Below, in pieces: positions 18,887-28,900 of a stretch of DNA of 37,874 bases. The position numbers and the translations under genes are program-made. Each line of letters opens with the position of its first letter. The stretch's first letter is position 1. The notes under the pieces were generated by a model. The model was not told the DNA's origin. It did not search any database and worked only from the letters and a program-made list of their open reading frames with translations. The DNA comes from an uncultured Bacteroidota bacterium (GTDB taxonomy: Bacteria; Bacteroidota; Bacteroidia; Flavobacteriales; Flavobacteriaceae). Location of the stretch: contig CACLQX010000005.1 of NCBI GenBank assembly GCA_902609185.1, positions 1 through 37,874 on the forward strand, in the 5' to 3' direction.

Positions 18887-19216
18887 ATTTTCAAATTTCA
18901 CTTTATCATCGCAACTAATTGCAATAAAATTATATTCTATTTTTCTTATTTTGGTTTCAACAAAATAGTTGTTACAATCATTATTGTTAATAATACTTTT
19001 TGAAAAATTGATATTAGAATTGTTTAATATGGTAATTGTATCTAGACCAAAAAAACTTTTATCAAAAGATATATTTTTCTTTTTAAAGTCTCCAATAACT
19101 CTGTCATTGGGTAAGTAGTTAAATTTTGTATCTTTTTTATTATAAATAAACAAAACAAAAATACATCCAAAAATAAAACCGAATAGATACAGCCTAAGCC
19201 TTTTATTAAAATTCAT
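18869..19216 (-). CDS. Small conserved-looking membrane-anchored protein of unknown function
   Basis: One N-terminal TM segment (LYLFGFIFGCIFVLFIY); overlaps tsaE end by 11 bp (operon-like). Confidence 0.6.
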   Translation of the reverse strand: MNFNKRLRLYLFGFIFGCIFVLFIYNKKDTKFNYLPNDRVIGDFKKKNISFDKSFFGLDTITILNNSNINFSKSIINNNDCNNYFVETKIRKIEYNFIAISCDDKVKFENLIASP

Positions 19217-19622
19217 AATTAGTTAAATTTATTTTTCTTGTATTTTTATCCAAAGTTTTTATTTCTATTTTGGTGTATGGGTTGTCAATATTATTTAATA
19301 ATAATTCTGGCCATTCAATAAAAAACCAATCGCCTTTGTCTATTATTTCATAAATACCCAATTCATTAACTTCATTTATGTTGTTTAGTCTGTAAAAATC
19401 TGCATGATAAATTTTATCTGCTTTGTTCTCATAAATATTAAGAATCGGAAATGTAGGGCTCGTTACATGATTCTCATACCCTAATTCCTCGCAAATTTTT
19501 TTTATTAATGTCGTTTTTCCACTTCCTAAATTTCCCTCAAAAAAAATTAATTTGTTCTTTAAAAACGGCTTAATTTTTTTTACTAACTCATCAATGTTTT
19601 TTAGACTATATTTAAATTCCAC
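19206..19622 (-). CDS. tsaE: tRNA threonylcarbamoyladenosine biosynthesis ATPase TsaE (GTG start)
   Basis: FFEGNLGSGKTTLIKKICEELG, VTSPTFPILNIYE, HADFYRL, FIEWPE. Confidence 0.94.
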   Translation of the reverse strand: MEFKYSLKNIDELVKKIKPFLKNKLIFFEGNLGSGKTTLIKKICEELGYENHVTSPTFPILNIYENKADKIYHADFYRLNNINEVNELGIYEIIDKGDWFFIEWPELLLNNIDNPYTKIEIKTLDKNTRKINLTNYEF

Positions 19623-19678
19623 TTCATACTAAATTAACTACTAATTCTTCAATATCCTTTTTTCATAATTAATTTTTT

Positions 19679-19686
19679 TATTTTTG
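19679..19686 (+). promoter_or_regulatory. Candidate -7 box TATTTTTG, 5 nt before the lpxD ATG
   Basis: Exact TAnnTTTG match; -33 region weak. Confidence 0.4.
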
Positions 19687-19691
19687 CCCAA

Positions 19692-20714
19692 ATGAAATTG
19701 AGTGCGTCTGATGTTGCGAGTATTGTTGGTGGAGTAGTAGATGGCGATAAGAAGTCAACAATTACAAAATTGTCTAAGATAGAAAACGGCGATACCAATT
19801 CGCTATCTTTTTTGGGTAATCCTAAATATAATGAGTACTTGTATTCCTCTAGTGCTTCGATAATTATTGTTGAAAAAAATCTTGAAGCAAAAAAGAAAGT
19901 CAATGCGACCCTAATCAGAGTAGCAGACCCAAATATTGCTTTTTCCAAACTGCTAGAATATTTTGATAATCAGAAAGACAAAGAGGTGGGTTTTGCAAAA
20001 TCAGCTGAGATAAATAAAGAATCTTCAATTGGAAATGACACTTATATTGGTCCATTTTCTGTCATTGAAAGTGGTGTAAATATTGGTGAAAAAACTAGAA
20101 TTGGTTCTAGTGTCTACATCGGTAAAAATGTTGTAATTGGAAAAAATTCTAAAATCTATTCAAATGTAAGTATTTATGAAAATTCTGTTTTGGGAGATAA
20201 TTGTATTATCCACTCGGGGACTGTAGTTGGTTCTGATGGTTTTGGTTTTAATAAAGATAGTCATGGAAAAAATTTAAAAGTTATTCATTCTGGAAATGTT
20301 CATATTGAAGATAACGTTGAAATCGGATCTAACAGTACAATTGACCGCGCAACTTTAGGTTCAACAATCATAATGAATGGGGTTAAAATTGACAATTTAG
20401 TTCAAATAGCTCATAATGTAATAATCGGAAAAAACACCTGTATTGCTGCTCAAGTAGGGATTGCAGGTTCAACTGTTTTGGGTAATGATTGTTTAATTGG
20501 AGGACAGGCAGGCATTGGAGGTCATTTAAAAATAGGTGACAGAGTTCATATTCAAGCTAAAACTGGTGTTTTAAAAAATCTTGCTTCAGACAGTAAGGTT
20601 ATGGGATTTCCCGCTATTAACTATATGGATTATAATAAATCCTATATACATTTTAAAAACTTCCCTAAAATCATGAAGGCAATTGATAAATTGTTAAAAA
20701 AATTAGATGTCTAA
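19692..20714 (+). CDS. lpxD: UDP-3-O-acylglucosamine N-acyltransferase LpxD
   Basis: N-terminal LpxD domain plus left-handed beta-helix hexapeptides; GSDGFGFNKD, TIDRATLG, NLVQIAHNVIIG. Confidence 0.95.
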   Translation: MKLSASDVASIVGGVVDGDKKSTITKLSKIENGDTNSLSFLGNPKYNEYLYSSSASIIIVEKNLEAKKKVNATLIRVADPNIAFSKLLEYFDNQKDKEVGFAKSAEINKESSIGNDTYIGPFSVIESGVNIGEKTRIGSSVYIGKNVVIGKNSKIYSNVSIYENSVLGDNCIIHSGTVVGSDGFGFNKDSHGKNLKVIHSGNVHIEDNVEIGSNSTIDRATLGSTIIMNGVKIDNLVQIAHNVIIGKNTCIAAQVGIAGSTVLGNDCLIGGQAGIGGHLKIGDRVHIQAKTGVLKNLASDSKVMGFPAINYMDYNKSYIHFKNFPKIMKAIDKLLKKLDV

Positions 20715-22095
20715 TCTGCAAACAACAATAAAAAGCTCGATAACTCTCAAGGGTGTCGGTATTCATACCGGAAAAGATGTATCGTTAACTTTTAAACCTG
20801 CAAAGGAAGATGTTGGATATGTTTTTTCTAGAACCGATCTACCAAATAAACCATCGATAAAAGCTTTAGCTGAGTACGTTTGTGAAACAAAAAGAGGAAC
20901 AACATTAGAAAGAGATGGTGTAAAACTAAAAACTACTGAACATGTTCTAGCTGCTTTGGTTGGTTTAGAGATTGATAATATTATAATTGAGATTGATGGT
21001 GAAGAACCACCAATTATGGATGGATCATCTAAATTTTTTGTAAATGCACTTGAGGAAGTCGGAATAGTCCAGCAATCAAAATTAAGAAGTGAGTTTATTA
21101 TAAAAGATGTAATTAATTTTCGTGATGATGAAACTGGCAGTGAAATTACAATTATTCCTGCCGATAATTACCAGGTTACAACAATGGTAGATTACGAAAC
21201 AAAAGTTTTAGGCACACAGAATGCTACATTGAATAATTTAAAAGAATTCAAAAGTGATTTTGCCAATGCTAGAACTTTTAGCTTTTTACATGAGATTGAA
21301 ATGTTGCTTGAAAATGATTTAATAAAAGGTGGTGATTTAAATAATGCGATTGTTTATGTTGATAAAAAAATTTCTAATGAAACAATGGTTAAATTAAAGA
21401 AAGCTTTTAACAGAAATAAAGTTTCAGTTAAGCCCAATGGAATTCTTGATAATTTAAACCTGCATTACCAAAATGAGGCTGCAAGGCATAAATTATTAGA
21501 TGTTTTGGGTGATCTAGCTTTAATAGGAAAAAGAATTAGAGGCAAAGTTATAGCTAAAAAACCGGGCCATTACATAAATACAAAATTTGCCAAAAAAGTA
21601 TCAGAAATAATAAAAAAACAACAAAAACTAGAACTTGACAAGAATATTTTAGAGGACAAAGTAATAATGAATCAAGAACAAATAATGAATATTCTTCCCC
21701 ACAGACCCCCTTTTATATTTATTGACAGTATTATTGATTTAACAGAAAATACCATAACAGGTGTAAAATACGTTTCAGCTGACGAACCACACTTTAAAGG
21801 ACATTTTCCTGGCCGGCCTGTGATGCCTGGAGTCTTGATTATTGAGGCTATGGCACAAGTCGGAGGTGTATTAGTTTTGAGTACATTTGATAATCCCGAG
21901 AAGTATTTAACTTTCTTTGGAAGAATCGAAAATGCTAAATTTAAACGCCCTGTCTTGCCAGGTGACACTCTAATATTTAAATTAGAATTAATTTCACCTA
22001 TTAGGAGAGGAATAAGTCACATGATGGCTAGAGCATATGTTAACGATGAATTGGTTACTGAAGCAGAAATGAAAGCAAAAATTATAAAAAAATAA
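20707..22095 (+). CDS. lpxC/fabZ: Bifunctional LpxC / FabZ fusion
   Basis: LpxC (GVGIHTGKDVSLTFKPA, TTEHVLAALVGL, HKLLDVLGDLALIGKRIRG) fused to FabZ (ILPHRPPFIFIDSI, GHFPGRPVMPGVLIIEAMAQ). Confidence 0.97.
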   Translation: MSNLQTTIKSSITLKGVGIHTGKDVSLTFKPAKEDVGYVFSRTDLPNKPSIKALAEYVCETKRGTTLERDGVKLKTTEHVLAALVGLEIDNIIIEIDGEEPPIMDGSSKFFVNALEEVGIVQQSKLRSEFIIKDVINFRDDETGSEITIIPADNYQVTTMVDYETKVLGTQNATLNNLKEFKSDFANARTFSFLHEIEMLLENDLIKGGDLNNAIVYVDKKISNETMVKLKKAFNRNKVSVKPNGILDNLNLHYQNEAARHKLLDVLGDLALIGKRIRGKVIAKKPGHYINTKFAKKVSEIIKKQQKLELDKNILEDKVIMNQEQIMNILPHRPPFIFIDSIIDLTENTITGVKYVSADEPHFKGHFPGRPVMPGVLIIEAMAQVGGVLVLSTFDNPEKYLTFFGRIENAKFKRPVLPGDTLIFKLELISPIRRGISHMMARAYVNDELVTEAEMKAKIIKK

Positions 22096-22096
22096 A

Positions 22097-22879
22097 ATGA
22101 ATCAACCATTATCATACGTCCACCCAGGTGCAAAACTTTCAAAAACGGTTGTTATTGAGCCGTATTCAACAATCGGTAACAATGTTGTTATTGGTGAGGG
22201 AACTTGGATTGGATCAAACGTTACTATAATGGAAGGTGCTAGAATCGGAAAGAATTGTTCAATTTACCCCGGTGCAGTAATATCAGCAGTACCACAAGAT
22301 TTAAAATTCAAAGGTGAGGAAACGACTGCAATAATAGGTGATAATACCATCATTAGAGAATGTGTCACAATTAATAGGGGAACATCCCACAGGGATAGTA
22401 CTAAAATTGGAAAAAACTGCTTGATTATGGCATATTCGCATATTGCACATGATTGTATTCTTGGTGATTATTGTATTTTTTCCAATAATTCAACTTTGGC
22501 AGGTCATGTCACTGTTGGTAATTACGTTACACTTGCTGGTATGGTTGCTGTTCATCAGTTTTGTTCTATTGGTAGACATTCGTTTGTCGCTGGTGGATCT
22601 CTGGTACGAAAAGATATCCCTCCTTATGTTAAAGCTGCTCGTGAACCACTTTCATATGTTGGAATAAATTCTGTGGGTCTTAGAAGAAGGGGATATAGTA
22701 ATGAAACTATTAGGAGTATACAGAATATTTATAGAATATTATATCAAAAAAAATACAACAATACACAAGCAATAAACATAATTGAGGCTGAGGTTGAAGC
22801 AACAAAAGAAAGAGATGAAATCTTGTTATTTATTAAAAATTCTCAAAGAGGTATAATGAAGGGATATATTCAAAATTAA
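22097..22879 (+). CDS. lpxA: Acyl-ACP--UDP-N-acetylglucosamine O-acyltransferase LpxA
   Basis: Hexapeptide repeats; RECVTINRGT, MAYSHIAHDC, HQFCSIGRHSFVAGGS. Confidence 0.96.
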   Translation: MNQPLSYVHPGAKLSKTVVIEPYSTIGNNVVIGEGTWIGSNVTIMEGARIGKNCSIYPGAVISAVPQDLKFKGEETTAIIGDNTIIRECVTINRGTSHRDSTKIGKNCLIMAYSHIAHDCILGDYCIFSNNSTLAGHVTVGNYVTLAGMVAVHQFCSIGRHSFVAGGSLVRKDIPPYVKAAREPLSYVGINSVGLRRRGYSNETIRSIQNIYRILYQKKYNNTQAINIIEAEVEATKERDEILLFIKNSQRGIMKGYIQN

Positions 22880-23443
22880 ATGGCTTCAACTTCAGACATA
22901 AAAAAGGGTCTTTGTATTAAACTAAATAGTGATATTTTTAAAGTAATTGAGTTTTTACATGTAAAACCCGGAAAAGGTCCTGCATTTGTTAGGACCAAGA
23001 TTAAAAGTGTAACGACAGGAAAAGTAATGGATAAAACATTTCCCTCCGGTCATAAAATTGATGATGTAAGAGTTGAAAATAGAAAATACCAGTTTTTATA
23101 CACTGATGGCGATACTTTTCATTTTATGAATAATGATGATTACAATCAGATTGAGGTAAATAAAAATCAAATAGAAAGTGTAAAGTTTTTGAAGGAGGGT
23201 TTGATTGTTACAATAATTATAAATACAGAAAATTCTAATATTCTTTCAGTTGAGATGCCGCAGAATGTTATTCTAGAAGTATCGAGCTCAGAACCTGGCG
23301 TTAAAGGCAATACAGCAACTAATGCAACAAAGCCAGCTAAATTAGAAACTGGTGCAGAAATTAATGTTCCGTTATTTATAAACGAGGGTGATAAAATTAA
23401 AGTTGATACTGAAAAAGGTATTTATTTAGAAAGAATTAAATAA
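22880..23443 (+). CDS. efp: Translation elongation factor P
   Basis: KKGLCIKLNSDIFKVIEFLHVKPGKGPAFVRTKIK; YLERIK C-terminus. Confidence 0.97.
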   Translation: MASTSDIKKGLCIKLNSDIFKVIEFLHVKPGKGPAFVRTKIKSVTTGKVMDKTFPSGHKIDDVRVENRKYQFLYTDGDTFHFMNNDDYNQIEVNKNQIESVKFLKEGLIVTIIINTENSNILSVEMPQNVILEVSSSEPGVKGNTATNATKPAKLETGAEINVPLFINEGDKIKVDTEKGIYLERIK

Positions 23444-23446
23444 TAA

Positions 23447-24319
23447 ATGAGCGTATTAGTAGATAAAAACTCAAAAATAATTGTACAAGGATTTACAGGT
23501 TCGGAGGGATCGTTTCATTCAGAACAAATGATTGATTATGGAACTAATATTGTTGGAGGTGTCACGCCAGGCAAGGGTGGAAAGGCACATTTAGGAAAAC
23601 CAGTTTTTAACACTGTCTCTCAAGCTGTAAAATCAACCAGTGCTAATACATCAATTATTTTTGTTCCTGCTGCTTATGCACCAGATGCTATTTTTGAAGC
23701 ATGTGATGCCGGTATTAAGGTCATTGTTGCAATAACAGAGGGGATTCCAATAAACGATATGTCTAAAGTTTTTGCTTATTTAAAAAATAAAGACTGCAGG
23801 CTAATTGGTCCAAATTGCCCAGGAATAATTACACCAGGGGAAGCAAAAGTAGGTATTATGCCGGGATTTGTTTTCAATCATGGTAGAGTTGGTCTTGTTT
23901 CTAAATCAGGAACTCTAACTTATGAAGCAGCTGATCAAATTTCAAAAGCTGGTTATGGTATATCAACTGCGATTGGAATTGGAGGAGATCCAATAATTGG
24001 AACAACAGTTCGTGATGCTGTTGAATTGTTTTTCAATGATGACGAAACTGACTGTATTGTATTGATTGGAGAAATAGGTGGGCAACTAGAAGCTGATGCT
24101 GCACATTGGATTAAAAATTCTGATGTAACAAAACCTGTTGTTGGATTTATAGCGGGACAAACAGCTCCAAAGGGAAGAACAATGGGTCATGCAGGTGCAA
24201 TAGTTGGGGGAAAAGATGACACAGCAGAGGCAAAAAAACAAATTCTGAGTAACTGTGGTATTCATGTTGTTAACTCTCCTGCTGATATTGGTGAAATGGT
24301 TAAAAAAGTTTTAAAATAA
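23447..24319 (+). CDS. sucD: Succinyl-CoA ligase (ADP-forming) alpha subunit
   Basis: [59 protein letters not shown]. Confidence 0.97.
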   Translation: MSVLVDKNSKIIVQGFTGSEGSFHSEQMIDYGTNIVGGVTPGKGGKAHLGKPVFNTVSQAVKSTSANTSIIFVPAAYAPDAIFEACDAGIKVIVAITEGIPINDMSKVFAYLKNKDCRLIGPNCPGIITPGEAKVGIMPGFVFNHGRVGLVSKSGTLTYEAADQISKAGYGISTAIGIGGDPIIGTTVRDAVELFFNDDETDCIVLIGEIGGQLEADAAHWIKNSDVTKPVVGFIAGQTAPKGRTMGHAGAIVGGKDDTAEAKKQILSNCGIHVVNSPADIGEMVKKVLK

Positions 24320-25065
24320 TGAAATTATTATCTAAAAAAAATGTTTTAATTACTGGTGGGAGTAGAGGGATTGGAAAAGGAATTGTTAATTCATTAATTA
24401 ATCAAGGCGCAAACGTAGCTTTTACCTATTCATCATCTTCATCACTTGCAGATGAAATTGTAAATAATTTAAATAGCTCTGTAAATAAATGTAAAGCTTA
24501 TCAGAGTGACGCTTCTGTTTTAGCTGATTGTGAAAAATTGGTTGACGATGTTTTAAATGATTTTGGTTCAATTGATGTACTAATAAATAATGCTGGAATT
24601 ACAAAAGACAATCTACTTATGAGAATGTCAGAAGATGATTTTCAAAAAGTAATAAAAGTTAATTTGAATTCTGTATTTAATATGACTAAAGCTTGCTTGA
24701 GACATTTTCTAAAAAACAGACAAGGTAGTATAATAAATATGAGCTCTGTCGTTGGAGTAAAAGGGAATGCTGGTCAATCCAATTATGCAGCCTCGAAGTC
24801 TGGTATAATAGGTTTTTCAAAGTCAATTGCTCTTGAGCTGGGTTCAAGAAATATTCGCTGTAATGTGATTGCACCAGGGTTTATTGTCACTGAAATGACT
24901 GACAAGTTGTCTGAGTCTGTCACAGAAGATTGGATTAAAAATATTCCTCTCAGAAGATCTGGAAATCCTAGCGATGTTGCTAATGTATGTGTTTTTTTGG
25001 CATCAGATTTGTCATCTTATATAACAGGTCAAGTCATCAATGTCGATGGTGGACTATTAACTTAA
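24319..25065 (+). CDS. fabG: 3-oxoacyl-ACP reductase FabG
   Basis: SDR: TGGSRGIGKGI, NNAGITKDNLLMRM, SNYAASKSGIIGFSKSIALEL, NVIAPGFIVTEMT, GQVINVDGGL. Confidence 0.93.
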   Translation: MKLLSKKNVLITGGSRGIGKGIVNSLINQGANVAFTYSSSSSLADEIVNNLNSSVNKCKAYQSDASVLADCEKLVDDVLNDFGSIDVLINNAGITKDNLLMRMSEDDFQKVIKVNLNSVFNMTKACLRHFLKNRQGSIINMSSVVGVKGNAGQSNYAASKSGIIGFSKSIALELGSRNIRCNVIAPGFIVTEMTDKLSESVTEDWIKNIPLRRSGNPSDVANVCVFLASDLSSYITGQVINVDGGLLT

Positions 25066-25074
25066 AATAAAAAT

Positions 25075-25893
25075 ATGGAACGTTATTCAAAATTAGGTTT
25101 ACCGTTATTAGTGGGTGGACTATTATTATTCATTTTCGCAATGAAGTCATTTGTAAACATTGGTTATGGAGAAGCTGGTGTTTTATTTAAAACATTCGGA
25201 GGGGGTGTTGTAACAGATAAACCACCAAAAGGAGAAGGATTTCATATCATTGCTCCATGGGATGATTTGTATGTATACAATGTAAAGCAACAAGAAGTTT
25301 TTGAAAGTAAAATGCAAGTTTTATCTTCAAATGGTTTAGATATTTCTCTTGATATTTCAGTACTATATCAACCAAAAATCGCCGATTTAGGAAAACTACA
25401 CCAGACTAAAGGTTTAAATTACCTTCAGGTGGTTATAATTCCTTCTTTAAGAGCTGTAGCAAGAAGTGTTGTGGGTCAGTATACACCCGAGCAATTGTAT
25501 TCAACCAAAAGAGATGCAATACAGCTTGAAATTTTTGATAGATTGAAGGGTGATGTAGAAGAACAATTTGTTCAAATTAACTCTGTATTGGTAAGGGATG
25601 TTACTCTGCCTTCAAATATAAAAGCTGCTATTGAAAGAAAATTAACTCAAGAGCAAGAAGCACTAGAGTATGTTTTTAGATTAGAAAAGGCAAGACAAGA
25701 GGCTGAAAAATTAAAAATTGATGCTGAAGGTAAAGCAAATGCTAACAGAATTCTGAATAGTTCATTAACGTCCAATATTTTAAGAGATAAAGGAATTGAA
25801 GCAACTTTAAAACTCTCTGAATCTCCCAATTCAAAAATTGTGATTGTAGGTTCCGGAGAGGATGGTCTTCCACTGATTCTAGGAAACCAGTAA
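25075..25893 (+). CDS. Prohibitin/SPFH domain membrane protein
   Basis: N-terminal TM; GEAGVLFKTFGGGV...PPKGEGFHIIAPWDDLYVYNVKQQE, LRAVARSVVGQYTPEQLYSTKRD, VLVRDVTLP. Confidence 0.9.
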   Translation: MERYSKLGLPLLVGGLLLFIFAMKSFVNIGYGEAGVLFKTFGGGVVTDKPPKGEGFHIIAPWDDLYVYNVKQQEVFESKMQVLSSNGLDISLDISVLYQPKIADLGKLHQTKGLNYLQVVIIPSLRAVARSVVGQYTPEQLYSTKRDAIQLEIFDRLKGDVEEQFVQINSVLVRDVTLPSNIKAAIERKLTQEQEALEYVFRLEKARQEAEKLKIDAEGKANANRILNSSLTSNILRDKGIEATLKLSESPNSKIVIVGSGEDGLPLILGNQ

Positions 25894-25910
25894 ATTATAT
25901 TTATTAGATT

Positions 25911-25939
25911 AAAAGCCTGTTTCCACAGGCTTTTTTTTT
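25911..25939 (+). terminator. Intrinsic terminator after the SPFH gene
   Basis: AAGCCTGT-ttcc-ACAGGCTT stem-loop (25913-25932) followed by a T-run to 25939. Confidence 0.88.
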
Positions 25940-25950
25940 ATTTTTATTTT

Positions 25951-28900
25951 GTGCGAAACTTTTTGTCCATACTAACATTTCTTGTCTGTTTTTCAATTTT
26001 CTCTCAAAAAAATTATTACGTATCCAAATCACTAGGTAATAATAACAACTCAGGAACATCTGAGAATTCGCCTTTTCAAACAATAAATACAGCTTTTGAT
26101 AACGTACAACCCGGCGATACCATAAACGTTATGAATGGCTTGTATCACAATGTGGATTACGGTACAGCAAGCCCTCATGCAAGCGATGGGTCAAAGAGTA
26201 CAAATATGAATAATCCACCTGCTGTAATTGTAAACAAGTCAGGAACGCAAGGAAATTATATTACTTTAAGAAACCTTCCTGGACATAATCCAAAAATTAA
26301 ATATGACGGTAGAGGAGGTATATTAATAAATGGTCCACAAAGTTATGTTATTATTGAGGGATTTGAAATTGAAGGTCCAGGCGCATCTATTACCTATGAT
26401 CAAGCAATTACAGACAGACAATGGAAAGTAAAAGCAGATCAAGAAGGTTTAAATTATAATCACAGTTATTTTGCAAGTTTTGGTATCTGGGGAGGCTTTA
26501 GCCAAGACTTTCTTCATCATCATATAGTTGTTAGAAATAATGTAGTACATCATACAACTGGCTCAGGTATTAGGTTTAATGATAGTGACCATATAACAAT
26601 TGAAAGTAATACGGTTTATAATACAACCTGGTGGACATCAAATGCCTCAAGTGCAGTAGTATTTGCGGAGTGTAAGTCTATTGACAATTCTGACAACGGA
26701 GAGGATATTAAAATGATAATTCGTGGAAACACGGTATACAATAATTGGAATAGAATACCATTTTATATGACTTCTGGAAAAATTCCCCCAAATGGAAACC
26801 CACCAAGTGGAGATTATGGGAACGCTGATTACTCAACTATTTTAGATGGTCAAGGTCTATACGTTACAAGAAGTGATGATGATTATTATGGTACTTTTTT
26901 GTTTGAAAATAATTTGTGTGTTAATAATGGTAAAAACGGGATTAATTTTGATCGATCAGAGGGTAGCTCAGCACTAATAAGAAATAATACAATTTATTTT
27001 AATGGAGTTCATGAAATTATTCAAGATATATCTGTCAGCGACGGTAATCCACCACATAGAGGTCAAAAAGTTGCTGGTATAATAGCCAATTATTTCAAAA
27101 ATGTAACTGTGGTAAATAACATTGTTGTCACAAGGGAGTATGATTTTTTTGCGATGCAAATTCGAAACCAACAGGCTGAAGGTACTGTTAAGGAGGCAAA
27201 TAATAATATTTTTGTAAATGGTAAATTACCAGGATACACAAATCAGAGTGGAGAATATATAATTCATAATTGGGTTACTGATGATAATCAAATTATTACT
27301 AATGTAGATTTTAGTAATAATAATTACAAGGACCCTATTTCTTTTGTTAATGCTCCCGCAATAGTGAATGGTCCTGTAGATATCTCCTCAACAAACTTCC
27401 AGTTGCAAAGTGATTCACCTGCAATAAATGCTGGTGAACAAGCTAACACCCCAGCAGAGGATATTCTTGGAAATACCCGACCATTGCCTCCATCAGATGC
27501 TGTTTCATATTCAAGTTTTGAAAGTTCATTGGGAGGATGGTCAGCTTGGTCAACGGCTAATGACAATAATGAAGTTTCATTAAGCGATGAAACCTCAAAA
27601 ACTGGAAACCAAAGTTTAAAGGTCTTTGGAAGAACTAAAGATTTTCATAGTGCTAAATTTAGTACTAGTCAACTTGAAGTTGGTAATTCTTATACTTTGT
27701 ATATATATGCTAAACTTCTTGAGGGACAATCTGGAACTGCTCAACTAATGTTAAGAAAAATTGTTGACGGACAACCTGGAGTTTCAAATTCCTTAACAAG
27801 TCCAATTGAAATTAATAGTGACGACTGGACAAAATTATCTACTGACTACACACACTCTGAAATGGACAACAATAGTTTCTTTTTTGTAAAAGGACCACCT
27901 GTTTCTGGTTCTGATGGTTTAGATTATTATATAGATGATTTTTCACTTGTTAACCAAGGTACTAATGAAATCGATTTTAATACAGTAGGCGATATCGTTG
28001 ATATTGGAGCTTATGAATTTTTTCAGATTGATGATGATGACGGAGATGGAATTGGTAATAGTGATGATAATTGTCCTGAAACTCCAAATTCTGATCAAAA
28101 AGATACTGATGGTGATGGTATTGGGGATGTATGTGATGACGATGATGATAATGATGGTGTTCACGATAATTTTGACACTGACCCTCTAAATCCAAATATA
28201 TGCGCTGATTTCGATGCTGATGGTTGTGATGATTGTTCACAAACAGGCTCTGATGAATCTGGTGGTGACCCTGCGAATGATGGAACAGATACTGATGGTG
28301 ATGGCATTTGTGATCAATCTGATCCTGATGATGACAACGACGGTGTTTTAGATGAAGATGATAATTGTCCCTTAATTTCTAATTCTGATCAACAGGACAC
28401 AGATGATAATGGTATTGGGGATGTATGTGATGACGATGACGACGGTGACGGTGTATCGGATTCCAATGACAATTGTCCGGACACACCACAGGGAACACGT
28501 GTAGATGTTAACGGATGTCCGTTGTTTGAGCTTCCTCTCAACAACTTCAAGGTTGAGGTGGGTAGTGCAACTTGTATAGGTAATACGGACGGTGTGATTA
28601 ACATAAGTGTAGAGGATGCCGCCTATGATTATTCTGTAACGGTGACTGGTCAGTCTGATTTATCAATCTCAGGAACATCTACAACGGCTTCGTTTACTGG
28701 TTTGGCTAAGGGAACTTATGAGGTCTGCTTCAAGGTAGTTGGTCAGGATGGCTATGAGCAGTGTTTTGAGGTGGTCGTTGGTGAGCCCAAGCCATTGAGT
28801 GCTTTTATTGACGTAGATGATGATAGTGGTAAGATGAGCGTAACAATGGGCGGATCTAGTACGTATTATGTCAATATAAATGGAGTAAACACAACAGTTG

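Noticed and set aside
27943-28240. Minus-strand ORFs rich in I/T or H/N opposite TSP3 repeats (27943-28164, 27977-28240), plus 27998-28189 on the plus strand
   Set aside because: Out-of-frame readings of GATGATGAT-type repeats encoding the Asp-rich TSP3 region
28021-28450. Repetitive GATGATGA tracts resembling a CRISPR or minisatellite
   Set aside because: No regular spacer/repeat structure; explained by in-frame TSP3 calcium-binding repeats
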